Below the pieces are notes generated by a model, which was not told the DNA's origin, did no database searches, and was given only the letters and a program-made list of their open reading frames with translations. From assembly GCA_009602735.1 (NCBI GenBank), contig WELA01007584.1, forward strand, positions 652,504 through 716,503: a DNA stretch of 64,000 nt. The letters are read 5' to 3'. Shown here one piece after another: positions 36,812-46,564 of the stretch. Source of the DNA: Mesotaenium endlicherianum. Taxonomy: Eukaryota; Streptophyta; Zygnematophyceae; Zygnematales; Mesotaeniaceae. The translations under genes and the position numbers were made by a program. The stretch's first letter is position 1; every line of letters starts with the position of its first letter.

Positions 36812-37486
36812 GCGCGTAGCTATAGAATTAGTGCTTGTGAGAGTTGCACTCACAATGACTCATGCAGGTATATATACATGTCTAACGTGAGGCACTTGAG
36901 TGCTTCAAGTCACCACCTAGAGCACCGGTCATGTCGAAAAAACGGTCAAATGGATGTGACCAATTTGACCGAATGCTCAAAATCGCGTCGTATGGCGGTT
37001 TCGAGCCTTTCGACGAATCGCGACGAATCGTAACGAATCGTTTCGCGCCGGATCGGCGTAGTCGCGTCTTTTGAATAGACGTGATTGTTTGTAGTCACAT
37101 CTTCGAAACTTTTTGAAAGGTATGACTTTTCGCGGTCGTGTCTTCAAGTATTTTCGATAAACGTGACCGTTTGTCGCCCGCACATTCTTTCGTCATGACC
37201 GAGTAGTCCTAATAACTACTTTGCCAATCGGTTAGGTGTGATCATCTCAAACAAGAGGTCGCGGGTTCAAATCTGCATGGATGCAAAGTAACTTTGCATC
37301 ATCGTTTTGTTTGAGTTTCAAGACCTCGTTCGGTTTAACGACTTGTCGCTAAATCAATGAGTGTGCATTATCCGAAATAATGTCAATCTGATAATCTAAT
37401 CAATCCATAATCGATAAGGCTATCAGCTCATAATTAATCAAAGTACTTGATGAATAATTATGTTGTACTATTGCGAAGTAGTTGAA
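36644..37486 (-). repeat. 5' LTR of element A (outer end missing)
   Basis: Starts tgtagcatttttgcaaaa and matches the 3' LTR without the solo insertion, including the (GA)n run and the tRNA-like module. It stops near 37,486, about 200 bp short of the LTR end, and abuts a piggyBac relic. The expected target-site duplication therefore cannot be tested. Confidence 0.85.
37201..37299 (+). other. tRNA-like module in LTR A (copy 2)
   Basis: Same arrangement as at 30,883: hairpin agtagt...actact, A-box-like ttgccaatcgg, degenerate B-box ggttcaaatct at 37,264-37,274, and hairpin atgcaaagtaactttgcat at 37,281-37,299. The B-box has two transitions compared with the other copies. Confidence 0.55.
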
Positions 37487-38041
37487 TTGAAAGTACCTTC
37501 TGATTTCTTTGAATCTGTTTCTAGACAAAAACCGACCAAAGCTAGGCAGAGTAATGGACCCTTTCACTAAGGACTTCCAATAAAATTTGAAGCTAGGAAG
37601 AGCATGCAGGCCCATAGCCATGCACAAGTCGTGGAAGATGACAATCTCAGTGGTAGTGCAAGGTATCCAACCCTTAGTCTGGTGCAAAGCAGCATATGCA
37701 TTTGTCTATTTTGCTTACTGTTCAAAGAACCACATAGGCATGAGAAGACAAATAACACCAAATAGAGATAGACCTCTAAAGTTCTTCTCGGCAATACGTT
37801 GCAGACCATGATGATAGTCCCTCATGGGCTTGAGCAACATGTCATTGTAACTCGTACCAGGGACACGTGCCTTCCAGTTCCACTCCTCTGAGCTCCCATC
37901 CTCCTCCAGGTCTTCATACATCAGGGACAGGATGTGTTGCTTCTCCTCGACATTCGAGCTGATGCAGGCTTCACTGTTATTGGCAACTTCACTATCATAG
38001 TCCAAGACCTTGCACTTTCCCTTCTCTCTCCTGTGCTGCAA
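37487..38041 (-). pseudogene. piggyBac-type transposase relic, N-terminal part
   Basis: Reads MRDYHHGLQRIAEKNF, LFGVICLLMPMWFFEQ, then an in-frame TAA, then WIPCTTTEIVIFHDLCMAMG and LPSFGRFLSRNRFKEIRRYF. It is homologous to the plus-strand relic at 39,397 (which has TTA where this copy has TAA). It lacks the catalytic Asp residues because sequence ends at the junction with the 5' LTR of element A. Confidence 0.8.
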
Positions 38042-38465
38042 TTTATGCTGCTCTAAACTTACTTCTCTCTGAAGGTGCTGTTATCTTAGTTTTGACCCGC
38101 CTTCCTCTCTTGTTGCAACAAGGACTGTTGGTGCATGCTAGGCATCGGCACAACTAAACCAATTGGACACACAAGGAAGGACTACTCCTAGACAAGACGT
38201 GAATTGACTGACCTAAGTGCTGTGGGTAGAAACCCCCCTTCAACAGGGGGAAAAGCCCACATCTTAAAAGTTGTAAACGCACAAATATCACTTGAGGTCC
38301 GAATTGGACACTACTTGGCAGCCAAGAGGGATCGCAGCACAAATACTAAGCAAAAAAGTAAGTGTATGAAAAGCTGTGAAAGGCTAAAGTTGGGTAGGAC
38401 AACTCTAATCTAGATCTCGAGGAGTGAATACGAGAGAATCCGTGCGTGATTAACTATGTCGTGGT
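38042..38465. other. unassigned sequence beside the piggyBac relic
   Basis: Probably the 5' flank of the minus-strand transposase relic. A short hairpin, ccccccttcaacaggggg, lies near 38,233. No gene or clear terminal inverted repeat was found. Confidence 0.4.
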
Positions 38466-39065
38466 TGTAACATTTCTGCTTTTCGAGAGGATCTTCTCTC
38501 GGTGTTCAAGGAATATTTTGAATGAAGTGGAAAGAAAATCTATATACTTGTGCAAATTGACAAATCCTCGAGAAAGCGAAAATGAAAACTAACGTAGAAT
38601 GTGTGCTTGTGAGAGTTGCACTCACAATGACTCTGCAGGTGTTTGTACCTACACAACGTGAGGCACTGGAGTGCTTCGAGTCACCACCTAGGGCACTGGT
38701 TCATGTCAACGAAAACAAGCGAAGGGTACGACCCATTTCGACTGAATGCTCAAAACGCTCCGTTTGGCCGTTTGGAGACTTTTCGACGGTTTCCAAAAAA
38801 CCGTTTCGCGCCAAACGGACGTTTTCGCGTTCTCGCAACTTTTCGAAAAGTCGCGACTGTTCGCGGAGTCGCGTACACATCCTTTTTGTCATGAAGCGGT
38901 AGTCACAAAACTACTTTGCCAATCGATTAGGTGTGAACGTTTCAAACGACACGTCGCGGGTTCGAATCCGCTCGGATGCAAAGTCGCTTTGCATATTATG
39001 TGTCGTTTGACTTTTACGACTGTTTGTTTGTATTAACGACTGGTCGTAAATCCAAAAACTGTGAC
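38466..39065 (-). mobile_element. diverged LTR of family A, truncated
   Basis: Starts tgtaacatttctgc at the same terminus as LTR A and follows it through gttgcactcacaatgactc, cacctagggcac and the tRNA-like module, but is much more diverged and lacks the (GA)n run. It stops at about 39,065 where family-B LTR sequence begins. Confidence 0.75.
38896..38994 (+). other. tRNA-like module in diverged LTR A (copy 3)
   Basis: Hairpin gtagt...actac, A-box-like ttgccaatcga, perfect B-box ggttcgaatcc at 38,959-38,969, then hairpin atgcaaag-tcg-ctttgcat at 38,976-38,994. Box motifs and hairpin stems are kept although the surrounding LTR has diverged strongly. Confidence 0.6.
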
Positions 39066-39396
39066 TCTCATTCCATGTACATATACTAGGTACTGCTCTC
39101 CAGTTCGGCATTCAAAAACGAGGCCAACTCTTTTGTACAGCTTACTGAGAGATATCTATATCCAAGGCGAGAAGCCATTGATACACACTGTCTTCTAGCC
39201 TTGCTTACGTATGAGTTTACTGATTGCATTATTGATGCTCGTTTATTTGCATTTGACTTGCGAGTATTGTCCATCGCTAGTACGTTTATCTTTTGCTGTT
39301 TCATCAATTGACTTAAATACCATAAAGATTACTTGCTGATATAAAGATCTTCATTAATTGTTAATCGCCTGTTTGGTAAGTCCATTCATTTCAATC
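39066..39396 (+). mobile_element. LTR fragment, family B (3' part)
   Basis: Matches the last 330 bp of the family-B LTR, from tcattccatgtacatat to the terminus attcatttca at 39,396. Its right end abuts the piggyBac coding sequence and its left end abuts the diverged LTR A. Confidence 0.8.
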
Positions 39397-39930
39397 TCCA
39401 TATGGTGTTCTTTGCCTTCTCATGCCAATATGGTTCTTTGAACAGTTAGCAAAAAAGACAAACGCTTATGCTGCTTTGCACCAGGCTGAGGGTTGGATAC
39501 CTTGCACTACTACAGAGATTGTCATCTTCCGTGCCTTGTGCATGGCTATGGGCTTGCATGCCCTTCCTAGTCTCGAGTGTTATTGGAAGTGCTTATTGAA
39601 AGGGCCCATTACTCTTCCTAGCTTTGGCCGATTCATGTCTAAAAACAAGTTCAAACAAATTAGAAAGTACTTTCATGTGAAGGATAATCAGAATAGGAAG
39701 TGGTTTCCTCCTAACTTTAGAGAGTACAAGCTATGGCAATTGAAGCCTTTCACTGACCTTGTCTTGAGTACATTCAAGAAGTATTATGGTCCAGGAGAGA
39801 CTTTGACTATTGATGAGAGAACCATTCCTATTAGGAATAGGCAGTGTCCTATTAGAATATACAACCCGAGCAAACCTTACAAGTATGGTATTGAAGTCTT
39901 TACTATATGTGATGCTGTCACATATTTTTG
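39397..39930 (+). pseudogene. piggyBac-type transposase relic, N-terminal and first catalytic segment
   Basis: Codes SPYGVLCLLMPIWFFEQ, WIPCTTTEIVIF, FGRFMSKNKFKQIRKYF, then TIDERTIPIRNR and SKPYKYGIEVFTICDA, which match the piggyBac DDE_Tnp_1_7 domain; the D of TIDE is the first catalytic Asp. The frame runs into element C1 at 39,931. The segments with the second and third catalytic Asp are absent on both sides of C1. Confidence 0.85.
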
Positions 39931-40921
39931 TGTACTCTCCAGAGTGAGCACCTCAAGACTGTAATCTGGTAGGAAAACAACTAATGAAGTATGGCCCAAA
40001 AGATCACTGGAAGCACATCATGATCTTCAGAGTAGTCCTATGGCAAGGGCTTAAGCTGTGACTTTGCTCACCACTTGTGAAGTTCTTCAAGTGACTGGAA
40101 GCCTGGAGGGCTTGCTCTTCACAAGAGAGTAACTCAGTGGTCCTGAAAACACAATAGATAAAAGTGTAAGCTTTACTGATAATCTCTGTTACTTACACCT
40201 GGCATAATGGACTTCTAAAAGATGTCTCTTCTAGGGACATCTCTAGTATTTATACTCCTGGAAATCCGGCAGAGTATGCGGCGGATCCAATGCATGTGGT
40301 CATTCTAGGAGGCTCTCCTATGTCCACTAATGTGTACAAGGCATGTACTAGCACTCCTATAGGCTAAGCATAACTCAAACCAATCAAAGCAACGTGCGTA
40401 GGATATGCTACGTGTCCCTCATTGGCCGAGCTTACCTTGGGTGATTCTACCTAGATAGCGCCTCAAAAGTGGATCTGAAAATTGAGGAAGCTTCCTCTAG
40501 GAGTAGGTGATGCAGTCACCAAGTTATAGCCTCAATGATGCACATATACTATGGAAATGCAAAGCTTATGTAGGCTAAGGGGCTCGCGGATTTGTGCGCA
40601 CAAGCTAGGGGTTTTAGGGGGTCACGAATAGGCAAGAATGTGCACATTGAAACACACATTGCCCTTTGGTGAGGATCCGCTAGGGGCCGGTAGGTGACGC
40701 GGACTAGATCGCTCATATCTCGCTCGATACTTGACCAAATGACGCGAACCCGGTGCCATTTGGGAGGTGACTCAACGCGCTACACTTTGGTGACTTGGAA
40801 ATTGAGAAAAGGTCAACATATGGATGCGTAAAGTCTATGCAAAGTCGGCCTTCCTAGGTTGATGGTTCACACATGTGGAGCTCGGTTTCGTGCGGCAACC
40901 TCGACTCAATAAATCATGACA
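39931..40921 (-). repeat. 3' LTR of C1
   Basis: 991 bp, bounded by tgtactctcc and aaatcatgaca. The same ends occur in the copies at 51,540-52,530 and 62,208-63,209. Relative to the 5' LTR it has lost several CpG sites to TG or CA. Confidence 0.92.
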
Positions 40922-41073
40922 GCTGTCGTGCATTAAGAGATCGGGTGCGCATTGTAGGCATAAGCAACACACAATAGACAAGCAGGCTTTGCTGCAATGA
41001 AGTCTATAATACAAATGGCTTTATAGCCAAAAAGGGAGTCAAGCGTCAAATGTTTTAATTCCCCCCCCAGCTC

Positions 41074-42606
41074 TCAGCCTCTAGTTGATGAGCTGTGTAC
41101 GCTGCCTAAGGCTAGCTTAGTGCAGTCTTCGCAAAACCAGTCGTCAACTGGCACGCACGCCAGCGGCGGGTCGAGACAGCCGATGTGGAAGCCGAGGTTG
41201 CAGCTGTCGCAGAGCAGCATCTTGGCCTCCTGGCCAGTGCTGTGACAAATCTGGCACGCCCAGTCCTTGGGCAGCCGCGCGTTGCGAAGACGGACCCGTA
41301 AGTCAAGGTTAGGAAGGTGCCACGGCCCACAGTTCTTTGTGTGGTCCTTGTGAAGACGGCCATCTGCGCCTTCCAGCTCCAGGACTCCTGATGCCAAGGC
41401 ACGCTTGACGCGCAGGATGACCGGCGAGCTGTTGGTGTCGAGGGTGTTCCTCGTCTGGCGTCGCAGGTACACGAAGTCACCTGCGGAAAACTGCAACACC
41501 CGCGGATGATAGGCTCCTCCACGAGTCATGGCGTACCTCAGTGTGTCGCGATGCTGTGCGATGCTGAGGTTATCCACGGCCATGGGCATCTGGCGCCGAA
41601 AGAGCTGAGCACGCTGCCCGATAAGAGCACTCCATGTCTCGGGACTGTCCAAGTCCAAGACGTTCTCGGCCACAGTCCTGGCGGCTGCTGGCAGGATGGG
41701 CTGTCAGCCGTAGAGAAGGAAGTAGGGAGAGTGCGAGGCCAGGGAGGCCTGCTTACTGAACTTGTACCCCATCGCCAGCCAAGGGAGGGCGTCGTCCCAG
41801 TGGGTACGGTCGTGGGCAAGGCAGTACTTCCGCAATCCTAGCTTGACGGTCTGCACCATGCGCTCGGCGAGGCCGTCAACCTGAGGATGATCGCGGGAGG
41901 TGGTGCGGTGGTCGATCATAGAGCGCTCCAGCAGCTTCTGAAAGCTGCCCTGGAACTCCTTGCCCTGGTCGGTCAGCACCTCAGCGCAGCCGCCAAAACG
42001 GCTGAGGACCTGATTGAGGAAGGCCTGAGCGATCCCCTCACTGGCCTTGCTGGGCAAGGGCACGAGCTCGATCCACTTAGACATGTGCTCAATCATCACC
42101 AAGACGTAGAGGTTGCCCTGGCGAGACTTGGGTAGCTCTCCAGCCAAGTCAAGCGACCACCTGTAGAACAGTCCCTGAATAGGAAGGGGGCTGAGGGCAA
42201 CGGTGCGCGTTGTGAAGCTCAAGCGCACACGGTCGCAACGAGTGCAGCTGCTGACAATAGCAGCGACGACCTTAGTCATGCCGTGCCACCAGTACTCGGC
42301 CTGAAGAAGACTGAGGGTGCGCTTGACACCGAAGTGCCCGAGGGACTCGTGCACTCGACGCACCAGCTGACTGCGTATGGCAGGCTCGGAGACCACCAGA
42401 ACGGAGCCGTCCGCCATCACGCGCCGCACGCGCCCCTCCATGAGAATGAAGTCGCGGCTGCGCTTGAGGATGCGGTCGCGCTCGCGTGCACTGACATCGG
42501 GTGCCAATTCCTTGGCCGTGACGTACTGCAGCACTGGGGCGTCGTCCCACACGTCCTCGAGACCGCGCTGCCAGCTGTCCTGATCCTCTGCCGCTGCCAG
42601 GGCCAA
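41074..42606 (-). pseudogene. C1 integrase with C-terminal PHD finger (one in-frame stop)
   Basis: One frame interrupted by a TGA at 41,704-41,706. The N-terminal zinc module reads HESLGHFGVKRTL...CTRC. The catalytic core keeps all three acidic residues: WSLDLAGEL, LTDQGKEF and GLAERMVQ. After a DNA-binding C-terminal region (FSAGDFVYLRRQ) comes a PHD finger with full C4-H-C3 ligands: CQIC, LLCDSC, FHIGC, then WFCEDC, at about 41,115-41,265. PHD fingers read histone H3 tails, so this could guide integration as chromodomains do in chromoviruses. That role is inferred. No chromodomain is seen in C1. Confidence 0.88.
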
Positions 42607-44541
42607 TCACCGAGTGGTGATGGTCACCGTGTCCAGGCTAGTGAGCCCTGCGGGCCGCACATTGCCGTCCACGGTGAAGGCCAGGAAGGCCGTCGCGTGC
42701 CAGGCCACCGGCTCATCCTCATCGTGGCGGGCCACAGTGAGATCCCTCGAGGAGGGCAGTGGGTTACGGCTGAGATCGTCAGCGTCCAGGTTGGTGGAGC
42801 CTGGACGGTGGTGCACGTCGAAGGTGTACTCCTGCAAGATAAGCGCCCACCGTGCGTACTTGCCGGTCAAGCGCTCCGACGTCATGAGCCACTTAAGTGG
42901 CTGATGGTCGGTGACCAGGCGAAAGTGCGTGCCGTAGAGATAGTGCCTGAAGTGCACGATCGCCCAGACCGCTGCAAGGCACTCCCCCTCGTAGGAGCCG
43001 TAGTTGCCTTCCGCGCGGTTGTTGCTGCGGCTGGCGTAGGCCACCACATGCTCGAAGCCGTCATGCTCCTGCACCAGCACAGCGCCCAGCCCTGCCTGCG
43101 ACTAGTCGGTGTGGAGGATGAAGGGCTTCGCGTAGTCAGGACGCCGAAGCAAAGGAGCGCTCACCAGCAGCTCCTTGAGCGTATCAAATGCCGCCTGCTG
43201 CTCTGGTCCCCACACGTAGGCAACGCCCTTGCGGAGCAAGTCGTTGAGCGGCTTGGCTAGCTCGCAGAACCCTGGCACGAAGCGGCGGTAGTAGTTGGCG
43301 ATGCCGAGGAAGGCCTGCAGCTGCGAGAGATCTGTAGGAGGTGGGATGCCTGTGATGGCCGAGATCTTCGCCAGCTGGGGTGCCAAGCCGCTGGAGGAGA
43401 GCAGGTGGCCGAGGTACTCCACCTCGCGGGTCCCAAAAGTGCACTTGCCTGGATGGCACTTGAGCCCAGCGGCCTCCAAGCGGTCCAGGACAGTAGTGAT
43501 GTGCGCCACGTGCTCCTCAAACGTCTGACTGAAGACGAGCACGTCATTGATGTAGCATCGAGCGAAGGATAGCCCGGCCAACTCCTTGTCCATCACCCTC
43601 TGAAAGGTAGCTGGCGCGTTCTTCAACCCAAACGGCATCACCACCCACTCGTAGAGCCGCTGTGCTCCCAAGAACGCCGTCTTATGCTGGTCCTCCTCGG
43701 CGATGGAAATCTGGTTGAAGCCCTGACGCAGATCCAGCACTGAGAACCAAGTGCACGTGCCAATGTCGTCAAAGATCTCGTCAGGCGTCGGCATAGGATA
43801 TCTGTCCTGCTTGGTGACCTCGTTCAGCCTACGATAGTCACCGCACATCCTCTTCTCGGACCAGTTGCCCGAGGCATCCTTCTTGGCTGGCATGACCGTG
43901 GGTGCGGCATAGCGAGAGGAGGACTCCCGAATCAGCCGGCTGTCCTCCAGCTTGCCTGTCTGCGCGCTGATCAAGCCATCCTCGAAGTGGCTATAGCGAT
44001 AACGCTTCAGGAAAATGGGCTTCTGCGACGTGAGAGTAATCCGCATGGGGTCCCCCCGATAGCGCCCGAGATTGTGCATGCCGCTGGCAAAGCTGGTGCT
44101 GCGCCTCCCGTCCAGCAGTGCCGTCAACTGTGCAGACTGTGCCGTGGTGAGTGTACCCCCCAGCTTCCATGTCGGTGGGGCTGGTGGCGTCGCCTGGCCT
44201 GCTGGAGTCTCCTGTCTTGCCGCTGGGGTAGACTGTGGTGCTGCAGGTGTCACCTGCCCTGCAGCGGTTGGCGCTCAACCTGCCGCGGGTGCCTGCACTG
44301 TTGCAGCTGCGGCCAGCTGCCTGGCACCGTCTGCCTGCAAGCGAGGAAAAAGAAAAGGTGACCGGGACTCCTTGGGTCGCTGTGAGGACTCCTCTCTCCG
44401 CCGTCCCCCCCCCAGCGAACCAGAGTCCTCCCTGCGCGGTGGTGGGGAGGGTGCGCGCGCGCGCCGTCGGTGCAGGACCTGCGCGCTGAGGATGCCACGT
44501 CGTGTTGGGCGGGGCCTGATTGTCATCGTCGGTGGAGTCAT
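42607..44541 (-). pseudogene. C1 reverse transcriptase and RNase H
   Basis: One frame from about 44,541 with stops at 44,275-44,277 (TGA), 43,102-43,104 (TAG in TD*SQAGLGA, normally Trp) and 42,607-42,609 (TGA). RT shows MCGDYRRLNEVT, FSVLDLRQGFNQI, VMPFGLKNAPATFQ and CYINDVLVFSQT; the catalytic motif should be YIDD, so one Asp is now Asn. RNase H follows with ILHTD, VVAYASRSNN, YEGECLAAVWAI, LVTDHQPLKWL and the end NLDADDLSRNP. This copy cannot make active RT. Confidence 0.9.
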
Positions 44542-46564
44542 CGTCCATATCGTTGGCAGGCCGAGGCAGCTCGGGATGCCGGGCTGCGGCGTAGAGAGGT
44601 GCCAAGGCCTGCGTCTGCAGGAGAATCCATGTGAGGACGTTGGCGTCGATCGCCTGCCCCAAGAGGCGAATGCGGTTCACCTCAGTGAGACCGTCCACCT
44701 GTGTGAGATGCGGCGGGAAGCCCATGGCACGCTCCATCTCCGCAGGGCGCGGCCTGTCAAACATGCCAGTCTCCAGGTCGATGACCATCTCGCGCTGATC
44801 CCCGACGAAGGCGTCGCTGTCATAACGGCTGACGGAAGTCGGCAGCGCGCGAGTGACGTCATGCAAGACCTCACACTGCGCCAAGGAGGGATGTGGTAGT
44901 GCAGTCACGCGCTGGGCCAGACGAGGGGCATCGAGGATGGAGTCAACGATGCGTGGGTGACGTGGATGAGAGGCGGCCAACGCCTCGAGAGTATCTGGCA
45001 TGGCCAGGTTCGTGAAGTAGGCGCGGACGCGGTGCGCGAAGGAACCAATCTGGGCAGCGTTGATGACGGCCTCGCGGCCAACGTAACTGCTGCAAAGAGC
45101 AAAGTCGGCGCTAATGTCGGGTCGGTGATTGTGGCGCGCGGCCACGTTCTCCAGGACCCACGCGAGTGTGTGTGGCGGCTGGCGATTTTCAACAATGTTG
45201 AGGACGCGGAGCAAGTGCCATAAGAGGGCCGTGCGGGGGTCGCTGAGCGCCCTGCCACGCTCGGCTCTGGAGAAGCCCTGGCACTCCCAACCGGCGATGA
45301 CGAGGTCAATGGGCCCAAATCGAGTGACATGCTCGACGGTGATGTCGTGGATGTCCATGGGCCATTCTGTTTGAGCGCGGCGGAATGCGTGCGCGGGAAG
45401 GAGGTCAGGGAATCGCTCGTGGCCCAACGCCATCTGCCGACGGGCCACCTGCTGGGCCTCAGGATCGGGATCGACGTAGACGTAGCGGCGCACCGGGATG
45501 CCGGCCTGTAAGGTCGCGAGCAACTCGGTGGCGATGCCGGCAAAGAGCTCGACGAGGACGATGCCGCCGGGCCGCTCGTCTAGAGCGTCTGCGCAGATAG
45601 GAGTCGGAAGTAGGCGACACCCCATGGCGGGGTGTCCGGGCAGAGCAGGCGGTGGGAAGGTACGCTCGGCGCTGTGCTGATGTGGCGCAATGGGGAGGGC
45701 GGCCACAGCACGTTCTGCGTAGTCACGCGTAAGGCTGGGGATGCGGTCAGTGAGCGGCTGCGAACGCTCCTCCCGCGCGTGGTCTTCGTAGGTGCGCCAC
45801 CGCAGTCGCGCATCCTGCAGGGCTGTTGGGGAGACAGCGCGGACTTGACGTCGGGCCGAGGCCACGCACAGCTGCTGCCACCTGTCGCGCTGGGCGTGGT
45901 CAGTCTGGTGCGAGGCCGCGTGGGCCAGCTGGTCGATGACGGAACGCTGAGTTAAGTAGGGGTGCGGGTCGAAGTAGGCCCGCTGGCGTGCGCGCATATC
46001 TGCAGAGGGGACTGTGCAGACGGAGCGCTCGGAGCTTTCGACCTCCTGCGGGGAACGAACTAGCTTGCGAGGGGCCAGCTGGACTCGCGGCCGGGGCTGC
46101 CCTCGTGGGACGGGCGCGTCGCGGGGCTGCCGGAGACTAGACATGAGCCGTGTGCGTGCGGCGGCCGTAAATGGGTGACGACTGGGCGGCCTGCTGTTGG
46201 TGCGGGCCACTTTGGGAGGAGGTGACCCGGAGGGACCGTCGCCAGCGATGTGGCTGCGAGGGATGCTGGCGCGCGGAGCTGTAGGGGCCAGCATCACGAA
46301 ATGCGCCTCGGAAGAAGACTGAGCGTCGTCGCCAACTGAGAGGGGCCGGAAGGGCGGAGTGCGGCGTCGGTCTCGAGTGTCGTCGTATGGCGGCGTGTCC
46401 TTGCGGGCCCGCGCGTTGTTGTAAGGAGGTGTGCGGTCCCTGGCGTCGTAGGGCGGGGTGACGGAGCGGGCTCGCGTCTCGCGGAGGGGAGTCACCTCTC
46501 GCGTCTCGCAAAGGGGTGTGAGCGATCGGGAGCGGCTCGTCTCGCGGAGAGGAGTGGTCTCTCA
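44400..46564 (-). CDS. C1-encoded cytosine-5 DNA methyltransferase, DNMT3-like
   Basis: This would transfer methyl groups from S-adenosylmethionine to cytosine in DNA. Reading from the ATG at 46,495, motif I is LVELFAGIATELL (about residue 310), motif IV is AGWECQGFS with the catalytic Cys codon at 45,281-45,283 (residue 405), motif VI is LENVAA (about 449), motif VIII is HRVRAYFTN (about 486), then MERAMGFP (about 585) and motif X NRIRLLGQAID (about 611). GIAT-x-LL, MERxxGFP and RLLG match DNMT3 rather than DNMT1, CMT or rearranged plant DRM. The usual Pro before the catalytic Cys is Glu. The methyltransferase frame itself has no stop; a TGA lies upstream at 46,562 and the frame changes to that of RT near a G9 run (44,404-44,412). 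It sits between protease and RT, within pol. Confidence 0.9.
46330..46560 (-). repeat. TPLRET / TPPYD tandem peptide repeats before the methyltransferase
   Basis: The coding strand encodes about seven degenerate units of 10-12 residues: TPLRETSRSRS, TPLCETREV, TPLRETRARSV, TPPYDARDR, TPPYNNARARKD, TPPYDDTRDRR, TPPF. They are basic and Thr-Pro rich, with Tyr in the later units. The DNA repeats as variants of cgcgtctcgcggaggggagt. Function is unknown; a nucleic-acid-binding or phosphorylated linker is possible. Confidence 0.75.

Larger units (their letters stand above)
29363..37486 (-). mobile_element. element A: decayed Ty3/gypsy chromovirus with nested solo LTR
   Basis: The element reads right to left: 5' LTR (36,644-37,486, truncated), PBS, gag, protease, RT, RNase H, integrase, chromodomain, polypurine tract (reverse complement of 31,371-31,382) and 3' LTR (29,363-31,368). 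Every coding domain is broken by stops or frameshifts and the RT core reads YLDN instead of YLDD, so the copy is dead. A family-B solo LTR sits inside the 3' LTR. Confidence 0.88.

Noticed and set aside
41061-41068. G8 run as the immediate polypurine tract defining the C1 LTR start
   Set aside because: Comparison of three LTRs puts the boundary at 40,921, with two independent copies ending at the same aaatcatgaca; the run lies 140 bp away.
43991-44400. C-terminal 135 residues of the methyltransferase frame as part of the enzyme
   Set aside because: This stretch overlaps the start of the RT region in another frame and has no methyltransferase motif; it is treated as a shadow after the frame change.
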